Counted from the first letter of the stretch, positions 24,295 to 35,027 are shown. The stretch is DNA of 64,000 nt from Gordonia neofelifaecis NRRL B-59395 (GCF_000192435.1 NZ_AEUD01000015.1:1-64000), one strand, 5' to 3'. The notes: generated by a model not told the origin, from the sequence alone. A program made the numbers and translations.

Positions 24295-25514
24295 CCGGGG
24301 TCGCGGCCGGCCCGTCGGACCAGGGCGCACCGGAGATCACGCCACTCACCCGCCCGCACGACGGCGTGCCGACCGTGCTCTCACGACCCGACGAGTTCGC
24401 CGAAGCCGCAGAGCTCATCGGCCGCGGAACCGGTCCCATCGCCGTCGACACCGAGCGGGCCAGCGGCTACCGATACTCGCAGCGCGCCTACCTGGTGCAG
24501 CTCAAGCGCGCGGGGTCGGGCAGCTTCCTCATCGATCCGATCAGCCATCCGGACGCGCTGTCCCCGCTGATCGACGCACTCGACGGTCCCGAATGGATCC
24601 TGCACGCCGCCGACCAGGATCTGCCGTGCCTGCGCGAACTCGGCTTCACCCCGACGACTCTGTTCGACACCGAACTGGCCGGGCGGCTCCTCAACATTCC
24701 CAAGGTCAACCTGGCGGCGATGGTCGCCGAGTTCCTCCACCTCGGTCTGGCGAAGGGTCACGGCGCCGCGGACTGGTCCCGCCGCCCGCTCCCCGACGAC
24801 TGGCTCAACTACGCGGCACTCGACGTCGAGGTGCTCGTCGAACTCCGCGACGCGGTCGCCGACGCGCTGTCGGAGGCCGGGCGCGACGAGTGGGCGGCTC
24901 AGGAATTCGCGTATGTGCTGGCACGACCGCCGTCGGCGCCGAAGCCCGACAGGTGGCGGCGGACATCGAACATCCACGATCTGCGCTCGGCACGACAGCT
25001 GGCGGTCGTACGCGAGCTGTGGACGGCCCGGGAGGAGCTCGCCGCACTTCGGGACGTCGCCCCCGGGCGAGTGCTGCCGGACTCCGCGATCATCACCGCG
25101 GCCACCGCGAATCCGGTCGACGGCAAGGCGCTGACGAGACTGCCGGTGTTCGGCGGACCGCGACAGCGCAGACAGGCCGACCGCTGGATGCGGGCGATCT
25201 CGACGGCTCAGCGCCTTCCGGAGTCCGAGCTGCCGTCGAAGAAGAGCCCGCAGGTGGGGCCGCCGCCGTACAACCGCTGGGAGCAGCGCAACCCCGAAGC
25301 CGCCGCGCGCGCCAACGCGGTCCGGCCCGTGGTCCGGACCATCGCCGAGGAGATCGGGATTCCGCAGGAGAACCTGCTGGCGCCCGATCTACTCCGCAAT
25401 CTGTGCTGGGACGGCCTCGCCGGCGACGACGCCGGGTCATGGCTGGCCGCCCACGGCGCGCGGCCCTGGCAGCGCGAGCTGGTCGCCGAACCGATCGACG
25501 ACGCTCTCGGGTGA
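24291..25514 (+). CDS. rnd: Ribonuclease D-like 3'-5' exonuclease with HRDC domain
   Basis: A 407-aa DEDD-family exoribonuclease. Exo I is AVDTE, Exo II lies in HAADQDLPCLRELG, and Exo III is YAALD. A helical HRDC domain follows (about residues 220-310), and a second conserved helical region contains NLLAPDLLRNLCWDG. It would trim 3' ends of structured RNAs, tRNA precursors in particular. GTG 24291 overlaps the DUF3000 stop. The last codons and stop lie inside the first copy of a 17-bp tandem repeat (25504-25588). Confidence 0.88.
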   Translation: MTGVAAGPSDQGAPEITPLTRPHDGVPTVLSRPDEFAEAAELIGRGTGPIAVDTERASGYRYSQRAYLVQLKRAGSGSFLIDPISHPDALSPLIDALDGPEWILHAADQDLPCLRELGFTPTTLFDTELAGRLLNIPKVNLAAMVAEFLHLGLAKGHGAADWSRRPLPDDWLNYAALDVEVLVELRDAVADALSEAGRDEWAAQEFAYVLARPPSAPKPDRWRRTSNIHDLRSARQLAVVRELWTAREELAALRDVAPGRVLPDSAIITAATANPVDGKALTRLPVFGGPRQRRQADRWMRAISTAQRLPESELPSKKSPQVGPPPYNRWEQRNPEAAARANAVRPVVRTIAEEIGIPQENLLAPDLLRNLCWDGLAGDDAGSWLAAHGARPWQRELVAEPIDDALG

Positions 25515-25588
25515 TTCGGGCTCTCGGGTGAGTCCGGCTCTCGGGTGAGTCCGGCTCTCGGGTGAGTCCGGCTCTCGAGTGAGAGGGC
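25504..25588. repeat. 17-bp tandem repeat, 5 copies
   Basis: Unit CTCTCGGGTGAGTCCGG. Copies 2-4 (25521-25571) are identical; copy 1 (25504-25520) and copy 5 (25572-25588) are diverged. It starts within the 3' end of rnd, includes its stop codon, and ends 66 bp before the GH5 start. Identical central copies suggest recent slippage. Confidence 0.95.
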
Positions 25589-25653
25589 CAGAAACGGGTC
25601 CCCCTTCGCATTCGGCTCGCACGGTGGTTCTTCTCCGACCTAGGGTGACGCGA

Positions 25654-28140
25654 GTGAATCGCGAACTGCTGATGCGTCGGTCTACGGTCGCCACCGTGGC
25701 CCTGGCCCTCGTCATCGGGCTCGGTGCCGCCCTCGACCCCGTGGGACTGATCACCGTGGTGGGGTGGTCGGGTGCGAGGATCTGGCCTGTCGAAGGCGTA
25801 TGGCAGGGCGCGCCTTTCCTGCTGCTCCTGCCGATCGCCTTGGTCGGCACGTGGTGGACCGTCCATGTCTTCGACGACGGTCGGAGACGATTCGCACCGG
25901 CATTCGCCGGCACCCTGATCGCGCTCCTCATCGGCAAGTTCGTGACAGCGCTCGTCTCGGTCGGCGAGCTGCGGACCGCAGCGTGGTCCGTGGGCTACAG
26001 CGTCGGGAAGGCCGCGGTCGCCGCTGTGGTCGTGGGCGCGGTGGTCGTGGCGGTGTGCCGGCGCGACCGGATCGGGGCCCCCGTCGAAGAGGCTCCCTAT
26101 CGCGTCCGACCGGACTGGCTCGGGTCCGGGCTGTTCGCCGTGATCGCGGTCCCCCTCGCCGGACTCTGGTGGACCGGTGCGACCTACAGTTCCGCGATGC
26201 CCGCGCCGAATCCCGCACGCGGCTGGTGGGCGGTGGTGTTCGGCGTCGGCGTGCTGTGGGCGGGGACCGCCGCGGCCGGCTGGTGGATGCGGCGTGGCGC
26301 GGCCGAGACTCGCCAGTCGGGTTCTGGACGGGCGGGTTCAGACCAGGCACCACAGCAGCGATTCCTGATCGGCTGGTACGCGGCGATCGGCGGCGGAGCG
26401 GTGCTCGGGTTGTGCGCCACCGTGGTGGGACTCTTCGCCGGCGACGGCTTCGGCGGCGCAGGCGCGGGCTCCGATCTCTGGCCGGTGTTGTCGGGCTACA
26501 TCCGGATCGCCGACGGCATCGCGTACGGCGCGTGCCTCGGCTGGGTGGCCGGACTCGCCGCACTGCTGCCCGCGCCGCTTCGGGGGCACCGTGCGGACGA
26601 GGCCGGTGCGGGTGTGATCACTGCAGGTGAGTCCGTGCTGGCGCTGATCGCAGTCATCGCGGTCGGCGTCGTCGTGCCGACTGCCGTGCACTCCGCTCCC
26701 CACCGTTCCGCCGACGGCCCGCCTGCCACCGCTACCCCTGTGACCGCTGTCGACGACCACTCGCTGCTGCCGTTGCGGGTGCGCGACGGCTCGATCGCCG
26801 ACACCGCCGACCGCGAGGTGCTGCTGCGCGGCGTCAACGTGAATCAGCTCGTGGACTTCTACGCGGCACGCCCGAACGTACCCGCGACGCGACCGCTCAC
26901 CGACGCCGACTTCGCGGCGATCTCCGACCTCGGGTTCACCGTCGTTCGGCTGAACCTCTCGTGGTCGGCGCTCGAGCCGGAACGCGGACGACTCGACCCG
27001 CAGTACCTGGGCCGGATCCGCACCTCGGTCGACCAGGCCGCCGCGCACGGCGTGTACACGGTCCTCGACATGCATCAGGACGGATGGTGGAACGGCGCCG
27101 CGTCGCCCGGAACGCGATGCCGGCCCGGGACCTCGCCGATGTGGGGCTTCGACGGCGCGCCCGGATGGGCCACGATCACCGACGGCGCACCGCGCTGCGA
27201 GTTCAACGGACGTGACATGTCGCCGGCAGGCGACCGCGCGTTCAACCACTTCTGGTACAACAGCGACGGCATCCGCGACGCCCTCGCCCACACCTGGGGG
27301 CTACTGGCGCACGAGTTCGCCGACGAGCCCGCCGTCGCAGGTTTCGATCTGCTCAACGAGCCGGGCTTCGGCGAGTCCGCCCCGCTCACCTCCTCCCTGC
27401 TCCTCGGCCGCTTCTACGCGTCGGCGATCCGGGAGATCCGCGCCGCCGGAGCGGACCAGATCGTGTTCGTCGAGCCGAGCATCCTGTGGTCGGGGCTGGC
27501 GTTCGACGGCGGCCCCTCCCCCGATTTCACCGACGACGCGAACATCGTCTTCTCCCCGCACCTGTACGCCCAGTCCATCACCATGGACGCCTCGCTCGGG
27601 ATCGGGCCGCTCGTCAGCATCGAACGCGGTTTCCGGCTGGCCGACCGCGTGGCCGCCGAGTACGGCGCGCCGGTGTGGAGTGGTGAGTACGGCTACTGGG
27701 GCGACACCGCGGAGGACATGCTGCAACGTTTCGCCCGCGAGCAGGACCGGCGCCACCAGGGCGGCGCCTACTGGGTGTGGAAACAGGCCTGCGGCGATCC
27801 GCAGAACGGGATCGGGCCGATCGGCGACGCCCTCATGCCACAGGACTGCCGCACCGGCGGTGACGCCCCACCCAAGTCGGCGCTGCTGAAGATCCTGACC
27901 CGGGCGTACCCGCAGGCCGCTCCCGGCACGATCACCTCACTCCACGCGGACGGCGCCGACATGGAGCTGACCGGCCGCGCGGGCCCCGGAACCTGCCGGA
28001 TCCGCGTGTGGATCCCGGGCACCGCGACGCCGACGATCCAGTCGTCGGGCCTCTCGGATCAGCGGCTCACCGCGCATGGCACCGGCACGCTGCTGACCGG
28101 CTGCGTCCGCGGCGACTACCGGATCACGACTGCCGGGTGA
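25654..28140 (+). CDS. Membrane-anchored GH5 glycosidase (endoglycoceramidase-like)
   Basis: An 828-aa protein in two parts. Residues 1-370 contain about seven hydrophobic segments forming a membrane domain. From about 390 a GH5 catalytic domain begins ([10 protein letters not shown]), with [23 protein letters not shown], the acid/base E569 in LLNEPGFG and the nucleophile E678 in WSGEYGYW. The MHQD and LNEPGFG motifs resemble endoglycoceramidases and related glycolipid hydrolases more than cellulases. The catalytic domain is probably outside the cell. GTG 25654 follows TAGGGT (25641-25646) by 7 bp. Its 3' end overlaps dxs by 17 bp tail to tail. The fused membrane domain is unusual; substrate is not known. 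Confidence 0.78.
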   Translation: MNRELLMRRSTVATVALALVIGLGAALDPVGLITVVGWSGARIWPVEGVWQGAPFLLLLPIALVGTWWTVHVFDDGRRRFAPAFAGTLIALLIGKFVTALVSVGELRTAAWSVGYSVGKAAVAAVVVGAVVVAVCRRDRIGAPVEEAPYRVRPDWLGSGLFAVIAVPLAGLWWTGATYSSAMPAPNPARGWWAVVFGVGVLWAGTAAAGWWMRRGAAETRQSGSGRAGSDQAPQQRFLIGWYAAIGGGAVLGLCATVVGLFAGDGFGGAGAGSDLWPVLSGYIRIADGIAYGACLGWVAGLAALLPAPLRGHRADEAGAGVITAGESVLALIAVIAVGVVVPTAVHSAPHRSADGPPATATPVTAVDDHSLLPLRVRDGSIADTADREVLLRGVNVNQLVDFYAARPNVPATRPLTDADFAAISDLGFTVVRLNLSWSALEPERGRLDPQYLGRIRTSVDQAAAHGVYTVLDMHQDGWWNGAASPGTRCRPGTSPMWGFDGAPGWATITDGAPRCEFNGRDMSPAGDRAFNHFWYNSDGIRDALAHTWGLLAHEFADEPAVAGFDLLNEPGFGESAPLTSSLLLGRFYASAIREIRAAGADQIVFVEPSILWSGLAFDGGPSPDFTDDANIVFSPHLYAQSITMDASLGIGPLVSIERGFRLADRVAAEYGAPVWSGEYGYWGDTAEDMLQRFAREQDRRHQGGAYWVWKQACGDPQNGIGPIGDALMPQDCRTGGDAPPKSALLKILTRAYPQAAPGTITSLHADGADMELTGRAGPGTCRIRVWIPGTATPTIQSSGLSDQRLTAHGTGTLLTGCVRGDYRITTAG

Positions 28141-30061
28141 CGAGGTCGAGCGAGACGGGCTCCTCCGGACCGACGAGCGAGACCCGCTCCTGCCCGCCGG
28201 CGATCGCCGATCGGACCGACTCGGCGATCGCGCCGGGCGTCAGACCGCAGTCGGCGAGGATCGCCTCGCGCGACGCATGCGCGATGAACTCCTGCGGCAC
28301 GCCGCGGCGATAGACGGGCACGTCGAGGCCCGCGCGTTCCAGCGCCAGCTCCACCGCGCTGCCGACGCCGCCCTGCACGCCACCGTCCTCGACGGTGACG
28401 ACGGCCGTGTGCTCGCGCGCGAGCTCGACCACCGACGCGGGCACCGGAAGCACCCATCGCGGGTCGACGACCGTGACCGGGACGTCCTGCGCGACGAGCA
28501 GTTCGGCTGTCGCGAGCGCGAGCTCGGCCATGCCTCCGACGGCGACGATCAGCACGCCGCCCGGCTCATCCGCCTCGACGAGCACGTCGACGCCGTCGTC
28601 CAGGCGCCGGACCGCCGCCACGTCGTGCGGCACACTGCCCTTCCCGAACCGGATCGCCGACGGGCCGTCGCCCATGTCCAGCGCCTCCGACAGCTCCTCC
28701 TGCAGTCGCACGGCGTCGCGGGGCGCCGCCACACGGATCCCGGGGACGATCGACAGCAGCGACAGGTCCCACATTCCGTGGTGGCTGGGGCCGTCGGGGC
28801 CGGTGATTCCGGACCGGTCGAGCACGACGGTGACCGGCATCTTGAGGAGCGCGACGTCCATCAGCAGCTGGTCGAAGGCGCGGTTGAGGAACGTCGAGTA
28901 GATCGCGAGCACCGGGTGCATGCCGCCGAGCGCCAGGCCGGCCGCCGAGGTCATCCCGTGCTGTTCGGCGATGCCGACGTCGAACATCCGCTCCGGGTAC
29001 CGCTCGCCGAACGCGGACAGTCCGGTGGGTCCGGGCATCGCCGCGGTGATCGCGACCACCTCGGGCCGTCGTGCCCCCTCGTTGACCAGTGCCTTCGAGA
29101 ACACCGACGTCCAGTCGACCGGCGACTCCGCCAGCGCCTTGCCGGTGAGCGGATCGATCTTGCCCGTGGCGTGCATCTGCTCGGCTTCGTCGTTCTCCGC
29201 CGGAGCGTAGCCGTTGCCCTTGCGGGTCACCGCGTGCACGATCACCGGGCCGCCGAACGCCTTGGCGCGGCGCAGCGCCGCCTCCATCTCGGCGAGGTCG
29301 TGCCCGTCGACCGGACCGACGTACTTCAGGCCGAGGTCGGCGAACATCGCCTGCGGTGACACCAGGTCCTTCACGCCGCTCTTCATGCCGTGCAGCACGG
29401 CGTACGCGGCGTCGCCAACCATCGGCATGCTCTTGAGCGTCCGGCGTCCGGTGTTCAAGAAGCGTTCGTAGCCCGGCTGCAGACGCAGTGCCGACAGGTT
29501 CCGGGCGAGCCCGCCGATCGTCGGCGCGTACGACCGCCCGTTGTCGTTCACGACGATCACCACGGGACGGTCGCTGTCTGCGATGTTGTTCAGCGCCTCC
29601 CAGCACATGCCGCCGGTGAGCGCGCCGTCGCCGACCACCGCGACGACCGTGCGGTCCTCGCCGCGCAGCGCGAACGCCTTGCTCAGTCCGTCCGCATTCG
29701 ACAGGGCCGCCGACGCGTGCGACGACTCGACCCAGTCGTGCGGACTCTCGCTGCGGTCCTGATAGCCGCTGAGGCCGCCCTCCTGGCGGAGACTGTCGAA
29801 GCGATCCTTGCGTCCGGTGACGATCTTGTGGACATAACACTGATGTCCGGTGTCGAACAGGACGGGGTCGGTCGGCGAGTCGAAGACTCGGTGGATCGCG
29901 AGGGTGAGCTCGACGACGCCCAGGTTGGGCCCGAGGTGACCGCCGGTCGCCGCCACCTTCTGGATCAGGAACTGCCGGATGTCGTCGGCGAGCTCGGCCA
30001 GTTCCTCTGGCGAGCACGCACGTACGTCTGCCGGTGAATCCACCCGATCCAGCACGCCCAT
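28124..30061 (-). CDS. dxs: 1-deoxy-D-xylulose-5-phosphate synthase
   Basis: A 645-aa thiamine-diphosphate enzyme that condenses pyruvate with glyceraldehyde 3-phosphate, the first step of the MEP isoprenoid route. The ThDP site [16 protein letters not shown], the [11 protein letters not shown] segment and the C-terminal transketolase parts are all intact. ATG 30061 is chosen over an upstream ATG because AAGGAGG lies 7 bp before it. Length is standard. It is downstream of the trmA-like gene by 69 bp on the same strand order and overlaps the GH5 gene tail to tail. Confidence 0.95.
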   Translation of the reverse strand: MGVLDRVDSPADVRACSPEELAELADDIRQFLIQKVAATGGHLGPNLGVVELTLAIHRVFDSPTDPVLFDTGHQCYVHKIVTGRKDRFDSLRQEGGLSGYQDRSESPHDWVESSHASAALSNADGLSKAFALRGEDRTVVAVVGDGALTGGMCWEALNNIADSDRPVVIVVNDNGRSYAPTIGGLARNLSALRLQPGYERFLNTGRRTLKSMPMVGDAAYAVLHGMKSGVKDLVSPQAMFADLGLKYVGPVDGHDLAEMEAALRRAKAFGGPVIVHAVTRKGNGYAPAENDEAEQMHATGKIDPLTGKALAESPVDWTSVFSKALVNEGARRPEVVAITAAMPGPTGLSAFGERYPERMFDVGIAEQHGMTSAAGLALGGMHPVLAIYSTFLNRAFDQLLMDVALLKMPVTVVLDRSGITGPDGPSHHGMWDLSLLSIVPGIRVAAPRDAVRLQEELSEALDMGDGPSAIRFGKGSVPHDVAAVRRLDDGVDVLVEADEPGGVLIVAVGGMAELALATAELLVAQDVPVTVVDPRWVLPVPASVVELAREHTAVVTVEDGGVQGGVGSAVELALERAGLDVPVYRRGVPQEFIAHASREAILADCGLTPGAIAESVRSAIAGGQERVSLVGPEEPVSLDLVTRQS

Positions 30062-30130
30062 CCGTTGTCCTCCTTCGCACCCGCGTCGGCCCTGGCGGCC
30101 GCGCATCGGACCCATTCTACGGACTCCGGG

Positions 30131-31411
30131 TCAGAGAGTGAGAACGGCGATCGCCTCGATGTGGTGCGTCATCGGAAACGCGTCGAAGCCGCGCCACCCG
30201 CGGACCCGATAGCCGTGGGTCGCGAACCGGCCGAGATCCCGCGCGAACGACGCCGCATCGCAGCCGACGTGCACCACCGCGTCCGGGCGCGCGGCCGCGA
30301 TCGCATCGACGACGTGCAGCCCCGCACCCGCCCGCGGCGGATCGCTCACCACCACCTGGGGTGCGCGCAGACCGGCGATCGACTCGGCCACACCGCCGCG
30401 GTGCGCGTGGACGGGGTCGCTCGCGAGCGTCTCCCGCGCGGCCGCGAGCGCGCCCGGATCGGTGTCGACGAGGTCGATCGACGACACCTCGAATCCGTGT
30501 TCCGCACCGCCGTCGAGCAGTGCTGCGCTGAACACGCCCGCCCCGCCGTACAGGTCCCACACGTGCACTCGGCCGTGAACCCCGACATCGGCGAGCATCT
30601 CGAGTGCAGCCATCGAGTAGACACGCGGTGCGTCGCGGTGCGCCTGCCAGAATCCGGTCACCCGGATCCGCCACTCCCGGTCGCCGACCCGATGCGTCAC
30701 CGAGTCCGCACCGTCGAGCGGTCGAAGCGCGCGCGGCGCGCTGCGGGCGCCGCGCGATCGCTGGGCGCGCCGACGACCCGGGCCGCCGCGCCCGTCCCGT
30801 CCGTCGCCGGCCGCGGCGAGTTCGCCCGCATGGCGCCCGCCGTCGGCGTCGGCCATCAGGACGATCTCGGTCCCCGGCCGGGCGCCGAGGTCGTCGACGC
30901 CGTCGAGCAGGCCGGTGACAGGGGCGGCGCACGGCTCGGTCACGATCTGAGCCGATCGGCGGCCGCGCAAGCCCGCGCGGCCCGCCCGGTCGACGGCGAG
31001 CCGCGTCCGGATCCGCCAGCCGGTCGACGAATCGCCGAGCGCCTCGATCTCGGGTTGGGCGAGGTCGTCGAAGTCGAAGCCGCCGATCCGCCGGAGGACG
31101 TCGGCCAGGGCCTGCGCGCCGAGGGAGCGCGCGAAGTCCGGTGCCACGAACGACAGGTCGCAGCAGCCCGCGCCCGCGGCGGCCGCACGACAGCCCGGTT
31201 CGACCCGGTGCGCCGAGGGTTCGAGTACGCGGTGGACCACGGCTTTCGCATACGCCGCGTGGGAGTCGTCGGTGATCTGCGCGACCACCCGCTCGCCGGG
31301 CAGCGCACCGTCGACGAATACGACCCGGCCTGCCGATCGGGCGATGCCGGAGCCGCCGTTCGCGTAGCCGGTGACGTCCAGTTCCAGAAGACGCTCCGCC
31401 GGCCGTGTCAT
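30131..31411 (-). CDS. TrmA/RumA-like class I RNA (uracil-5-)methyltransferase
   Basis: A 426-aa SAM-dependent methyltransferase at the Rv2689c position. A TRAM-like N-terminal domain (LLELDVTGYANGGSGIAR) is followed by a cysteine cluster (C, then CC) that could hold an iron-sulfur centre. Motif I is WDLYGGAGVFSAAL, then VVSDPPRAG. The catalytic cysteine is in VGCDAASFARDL, where the family normally has CDP or CNP, and the final HHIEAIAVL carries the general-base glutamate. The target uracil (tRNA or rRNA) is unknown. ATG 31411 overlaps the permease stop by 4 bp. Confidence 0.85.
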   Translation of the reverse strand: MTRPAERLLELDVTGYANGGSGIARSAGRVVFVDGALPGERVVAQITDDSHAAYAKAVVHRVLEPSAHRVEPGCRAAAAGAGCCDLSFVAPDFARSLGAQALADVLRRIGGFDFDDLAQPEIEALGDSSTGWRIRTRLAVDRAGRAGLRGRRSAQIVTEPCAAPVTGLLDGVDDLGARPGTEIVLMADADGGRHAGELAAAGDGRDGRGGPGRRRAQRSRGARSAPRALRPLDGADSVTHRVGDREWRIRVTGFWQAHRDAPRVYSMAALEMLADVGVHGRVHVWDLYGGAGVFSAALLDGGAEHGFEVSSIDLVDTDPGALAAARETLASDPVHAHRGGVAESIAGLRAPQVVVSDPPRAGAGLHVVDAIAAARPDAVVHVGCDAASFARDLGRFATHGYRVRGWRGFDAFPMTHHIEAIAVLTL

Positions 31412-33489
31412 GCCCGGTCCTCGGGTGTGCGGCGGCCCCGGGTGTTCGTCTGGCCTGTCTTCGTCTGAGCGGCCTTCGTCTGGTCCGTGCCGGGGAATCC
31501 GCGTCGGGCGTCGCCGGGCGCGTAGTAGTTCTGGTCGGCGCGACGCGCCCGGCTCTCCGACGAGTTCAGCTGCCACGGCACCGAGGTCACCATGACACCG
31601 GGCTCGAACAGCAGCCTCGTCTTCAGTCGCAGCGCCGACTGGTTGTGCAGGATCTGCTCCCACCAGTGGCCGACGACGTACTCCGGGATGAACACGGTGA
31701 TCACGTCGCGCGGCGACTCGCGGCGCACGCGGCGCACGTAACTGATGATCGGCCGGGTGATCTCGCGGTACGGGGACGCCAGCACCTTCAGCGGAACGGT
31801 GATGTCGCTCTCCTCCCACTCGCTGACCAGGATGCGAGTGTCGCGGTCGTCGACGTTGACGGTCACCGCCTCGATGGTGTCCGGACGGGTCGCGCGCGCG
31901 TAGCGAAGCGCGCGGCGGGCGGGCAGGTGGAGGTTCGAGATCAGGATGACCGCGTGGCTGCGGCTCGGGAGCACCTCGTCGGACAGGTCCGCCGACTCGA
32001 GCTCCTCCTCGATCGACGAGTAATGCCGATGGATCAGCTTCATCAGGCCGAAGAGCACCACCATCGCGAGGATCGCCATCCATGCGCCCGCGGTGAACTT
32101 CGTCAACAGCACCACCACGAGGACGGTGCCGGTCATCAGCATGCCGATCGCATTGATGATCCGCGACCGCTTCATCCGCGACCGGGCATCCGGATCGCTC
32201 TCGGTCTTGAGGTGACGCGTCCAGTGCCGGACCATGCCGGTCTGGCTCAGGGTGAACGACACGAACACGCCGACGATGTACAGCTGGATCAGCGACGTGA
32301 CCTCGGCGCCGAACGCCACCACGAACGCGATCGCGGCGAGCGCCAGGAAGACGATGCCGTTCGAGAACGCCAGGCGGTCGCCGCGGGTGTGCAGCTGTCG
32401 CGGCAGGTAGCGATCCTGCGCGAGCACCGAACCGAGCACCGGGAAACCGTTGAACGCGGTGTTCGCCGCGAGCAGCAGGATGAGGGCGGTGACGACCGCG
32501 ATGAAGTAGAAGCCCGGCGGGAAACCGCGGAAGACGGCCTCGGCCAGCTGCGCCAGGATCGACTTCTGCTGATAGCCGTCCGGCAGCCCGCTGAGGTCCT
32601 TCGCCGGGTCGAGCACATACTTCGCGCCGATCTTCTGCGCCAGCATGACGATGCCGAGCAGCAGCGCGATCGAGAACGAGCCGAGCAGCAGCAGCGTGGT
32701 CGCGGCGTTGCGCGACTTCGGCTTGCGGAAGGCCGGAACACCGTTGCTGATCGCTTCGACACCGGTGAGCGCCGCACAGCCCGACGAGAACGACCGCGCG
32801 ACGAGGAAGGCCATCGCCAGGCCCATCAGGTGCGGCTGTTCGGCGACGATCCCGAATCCCGAGGTCTCGGCCTCGACCGTGTCGCCGAGGACGAAGATCT
32901 TGATCGCGCCCCATCCCAGCATCAGCAGGACGCCCGCGATGAACGCATACGTCGGCAGCGCGAGCACGGCGCCCGACTCCTTGATTCCGCGCAGGTTCAC
33001 CGCCGCCAGCAGCGCGATGCCGATCACGCAGAACCACACCTTGTGTTCGTGAACCAGCGGGATCGCCGAACCGATGTTCTCCGCGGCGGAGGTCACCGAC
33101 ACCGCGACGGTGAGGACGTAGTCGACGAGAAGGGCCGATGCCACCGTCAGCCCGGCGTTGGAGCCGAGGTTGACCGTCGCGACCTCGTAGTCGCCTCCTC
33201 CCGACGGGTAGGCGTGCACGTTCTGCCGGTAGCTGGCGACCACCACGACCATGACGACGGCGACGGCCACCGCCACCCACGGGGCCAGCGTGTACGCGCT
33301 GATACCGGCGATCGAGAGGACCAGGAAGATCTCCTGCGGGGCGTACGCCACCGACGACATCGCGTCGGACGCGAACACCGGTAGCGCGATTCGCTTCGGC
33401 AGCAGTGTGTGACCGAGGCGGTCACTGCGAAACGGGCGCCCCAGGACAAGCCTCTTGGTCGCGACCGACACCTTTGACATCGTGGACAC
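31408..33489 (-). CDS. APC-superfamily amino-acid/potassium permease
   Basis: A 693-aa inner-membrane transporter at the Rv2690c position. About twelve hydrophobic helices follow a basic N terminus, with FASDAMSSVAYAPQEIF and YPSGGGDYEVA as APC signatures. The last 200 residues form a soluble C-terminal domain. The gene is divergent from two Trk NAD-binding subunits, so potassium transport is plausible. GTG 33489 is kept because TAATGT (complement of 33496-33501) lies 6 bp upstream. ATG 33480 with GGAG before it is the alternative. It is translationally coupled to the trmA-like gene. Confidence 0.85.
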   Translation of the reverse strand: MSTMSKVSVATKRLVLGRPFRSDRLGHTLLPKRIALPVFASDAMSSVAYAPQEIFLVLSIAGISAYTLAPWVAVAVAVVMVVVVASYRQNVHAYPSGGGDYEVATVNLGSNAGLTVASALLVDYVLTVAVSVTSAAENIGSAIPLVHEHKVWFCVIGIALLAAVNLRGIKESGAVLALPTYAFIAGVLLMLGWGAIKIFVLGDTVEAETSGFGIVAEQPHLMGLAMAFLVARSFSSGCAALTGVEAISNGVPAFRKPKSRNAATTLLLLGSFSIALLLGIVMLAQKIGAKYVLDPAKDLSGLPDGYQQKSILAQLAEAVFRGFPPGFYFIAVVTALILLLAANTAFNGFPVLGSVLAQDRYLPRQLHTRGDRLAFSNGIVFLALAAIAFVVAFGAEVTSLIQLYIVGVFVSFTLSQTGMVRHWTRHLKTESDPDARSRMKRSRIINAIGMLMTGTVLVVVLLTKFTAGAWMAILAMVVLFGLMKLIHRHYSSIEEELESADLSDEVLPSRSHAVILISNLHLPARRALRYARATRPDTIEAVTVNVDDRDTRILVSEWEESDITVPLKVLASPYREITRPIISYVRRVRRESPRDVITVFIPEYVVGHWWEQILHNQSALRLKTRLLFEPGVMVTSVPWQLNSSESRARRADQNYYAPGDARRGFPGTDQTKAAQTKTGQTNTRGRRTPEDRA

Positions 33490-33567
33490 TCCGCAACATT
33501 AGGACCCTGAAGCCACCACGTCCCATCAGGGTGCGAATTCAATCGTCACACAGTAGCCTCGTTCACC

Positions 33568-34230
33568 GTGCGCGTAATCATCATGGGTTGCGGCCGCGTC
33601 GGATCCGCCCTGGCAGGGGCGATGTCCGGACTCGGTCACGACGTGGTCGTCATCGACCGGGACGAGACGGCCTTCCGACGCCTCGGACAGGACTTCAGAG
33701 GCCGTACGGTCTGCGGTGTCGGATTCGACCGCGACGTCCTCAACGAGGCCGGCGTGGCCGACTGCGACGCCTTCGCGGCGGTCTCCTCGGGCGACAACTC
33801 GAACATCATCGCGGCACGTGTGGCACGCGAGACCTTCGACGTCGAACGCGTCGTGGCGCGGATCTACGACGCCAAGCGCGCGGCCGTGTACGAGCGCCTC
33901 GGCATCCCCACGGTCGCGACCGTGCCGTGGACCACGCAGCGTTTCGTGGCCGCACTCGGCGAGACCTCCACCACCCCGCTCTGGCACGATCCGTCGGGAT
34001 CGGTCGTGATGGCGGCCCTGGAGTTCCACGAATCATGGGTCGGCACCGACGCCGCCAGGTTCCAGGAGATGACCGGAGCGCGCGTCGCGTTCCTCGCCCG
34101 CATGGGCCAGACGGTGCTGCCCGATCCGCGCACCGTGATCCAGGACGACGACGAACTGTACGTCGCCACCATCGCGTCGAACATCGACCACGCGCGCGCC
34201 GTCGCCGGCGCCGAGATGCCCCGGGAGTAA
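33568..34230 (+). CDS. ceoB: Trk potassium-uptake subunit, CeoB/TrkA-like
   Basis: A 220-aa cytosolic regulator with an N-terminal Rossmann RCK_N domain (VIIMGCGRVGSALA) and a C-terminal RCK_C half. It binds NAD(H) and gates a potassium transporter. TAGCCT (33554-33559) is 8 bp before GTG 33568. It shares a 78-bp divergent promoter region with the APC permease and precedes its paralogue by 2 bp. No TrkH/TrkG channel is encoded nearby, so the permease or an unlinked channel is the likely partner. Confidence 0.9.
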   Translation: MRVIIMGCGRVGSALAGAMSGLGHDVVVIDRDETAFRRLGQDFRGRTVCGVGFDRDVLNEAGVADCDAFAAVSSGDNSNIIAARVARETFDVERVVARIYDAKRAAVYERLGIPTVATVPWTTQRFVAALGETSTTPLWHDPSGSVVMAALEFHESWVGTDAARFQEMTGARVAFLARMGQTVLPDPRTVIQDDDELYVATIASNIDHARAVAGAEMPRE

Positions 34231-34232
34231 TC

Positions 34233-34895
34233 GTGAAAGTCGCCATCGCCGGAGCGGGTGCCGTGGGCCGGGCCATCGCCCGCGAGTTGTTGGTCAACGA
34301 GCACGACGTGACGCTGTTCGAGCGGGATCGGACCCACATCGACCCGGTCGCCGTGCCCGGAGCGAACTGGGTGCACGCCGATGCGTGCGAACTGTCGGAC
34401 CTCGAACTCGCCCAACTGCAGACGTTCGACGTGATGATCGCCGCCACGGGCGACGACAAGGCGAATCTCGTCGTCAGTCTCCTGGCGACCACCGAGTTCG
34501 CGGTGAACCGCGTGGTCGCGCGCGTCAACGATCCCCGCAACGAGTGGCTGTTCAACGAGGACTGGGGTGTGGACGTCGCGGTCTCGACGCCGCGAATGCT
34601 CGCCTCGCTCGTCGAGGAGGCGGTGACCGTCGGCGACCTGGTGCGCCTGATGACCTTCCGCCAGGGCCAGGCGAACCTCGTCGAACTCACGCTGCCGAAC
34701 GACACTCCACTCGCGGGCAAGGCGGTGCGGAGGCTGCAACTCCCCCGCGACGTCGCGCTGGTCGCGATCATCCGCGGTCGCCGGGTGATCGTGCCGCAGC
34801 CCGACGACTCGCTCGAGGGCGGCGACGAGTTGGTCTTCGTTGCTCCGGAGGAGTCCGAGGACGAGCTGCATCGGACGATCAAGACTCCGATTTAA
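34233..34895 (+). CDS. ceoC: Trk potassium-uptake subunit, CeoC/TrkB-like
   Basis: A 220-aa paralogue of CeoB with VAIAGAGAVGRAIAREL as nucleotide-binding motif, an acidic residue at the end of the second strand (LFERD) and a C-terminal RCK_C domain (DTPLAGKAVRRLQLP). GTG 34233 follows the ceoB stop by 2 bp with GGGAG upstream, so the two are coupled. In M. tuberculosis the next gene is the DUF3159 gene Rv2693c; here an nsrR-hmp operon takes that place. Confidence 0.9.
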   Translation: MKVAIAGAGAVGRAIARELLVNEHDVTLFERDRTHIDPVAVPGANWVHADACELSDLELAQLQTFDVMIAATGDDKANLVVSLLATTEFAVNRVVARVNDPRNEWLFNEDWGVDVAVSTPRMLASLVEEAVTVGDLVRLMTFRQGQANLVELTLPNDTPLAGKAVRRLQLPRDVALVAIIRGRRVIVPQPDDSLEGGDELVFVAPEESEDELHRTIKTPI

Positions 34896-34988
34896 CTCCT
34901 ACGACACGTAGTAGGTCTAGGGACCTTCGTCCCGCTTTCACGCACCGGAACAACCTGTTCTACCAGGTCATGAGAGGTGCGGCACATT

Positions 34989-35011
34989 AATTGGAGTCTT
35001 TCATTCCAATT
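34989..35011. promoter_or_regulatory. NsrR operator candidate
   Basis: A 23-bp dyad with 11-1-11 geometry, as in characterised NsrR sites. The outer arms AATTGGA and TCCAATT are perfect and 8 of 11 positions pair. It ends next to TATGCT (35010-35015), the likely -10, 17 bp before the nsrR start. Repression of nsrR-hmp in the absence of NO is inferred. Confidence 0.65.
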
Positions 35012-35027
35012 ATGCTGTGATCATTTC

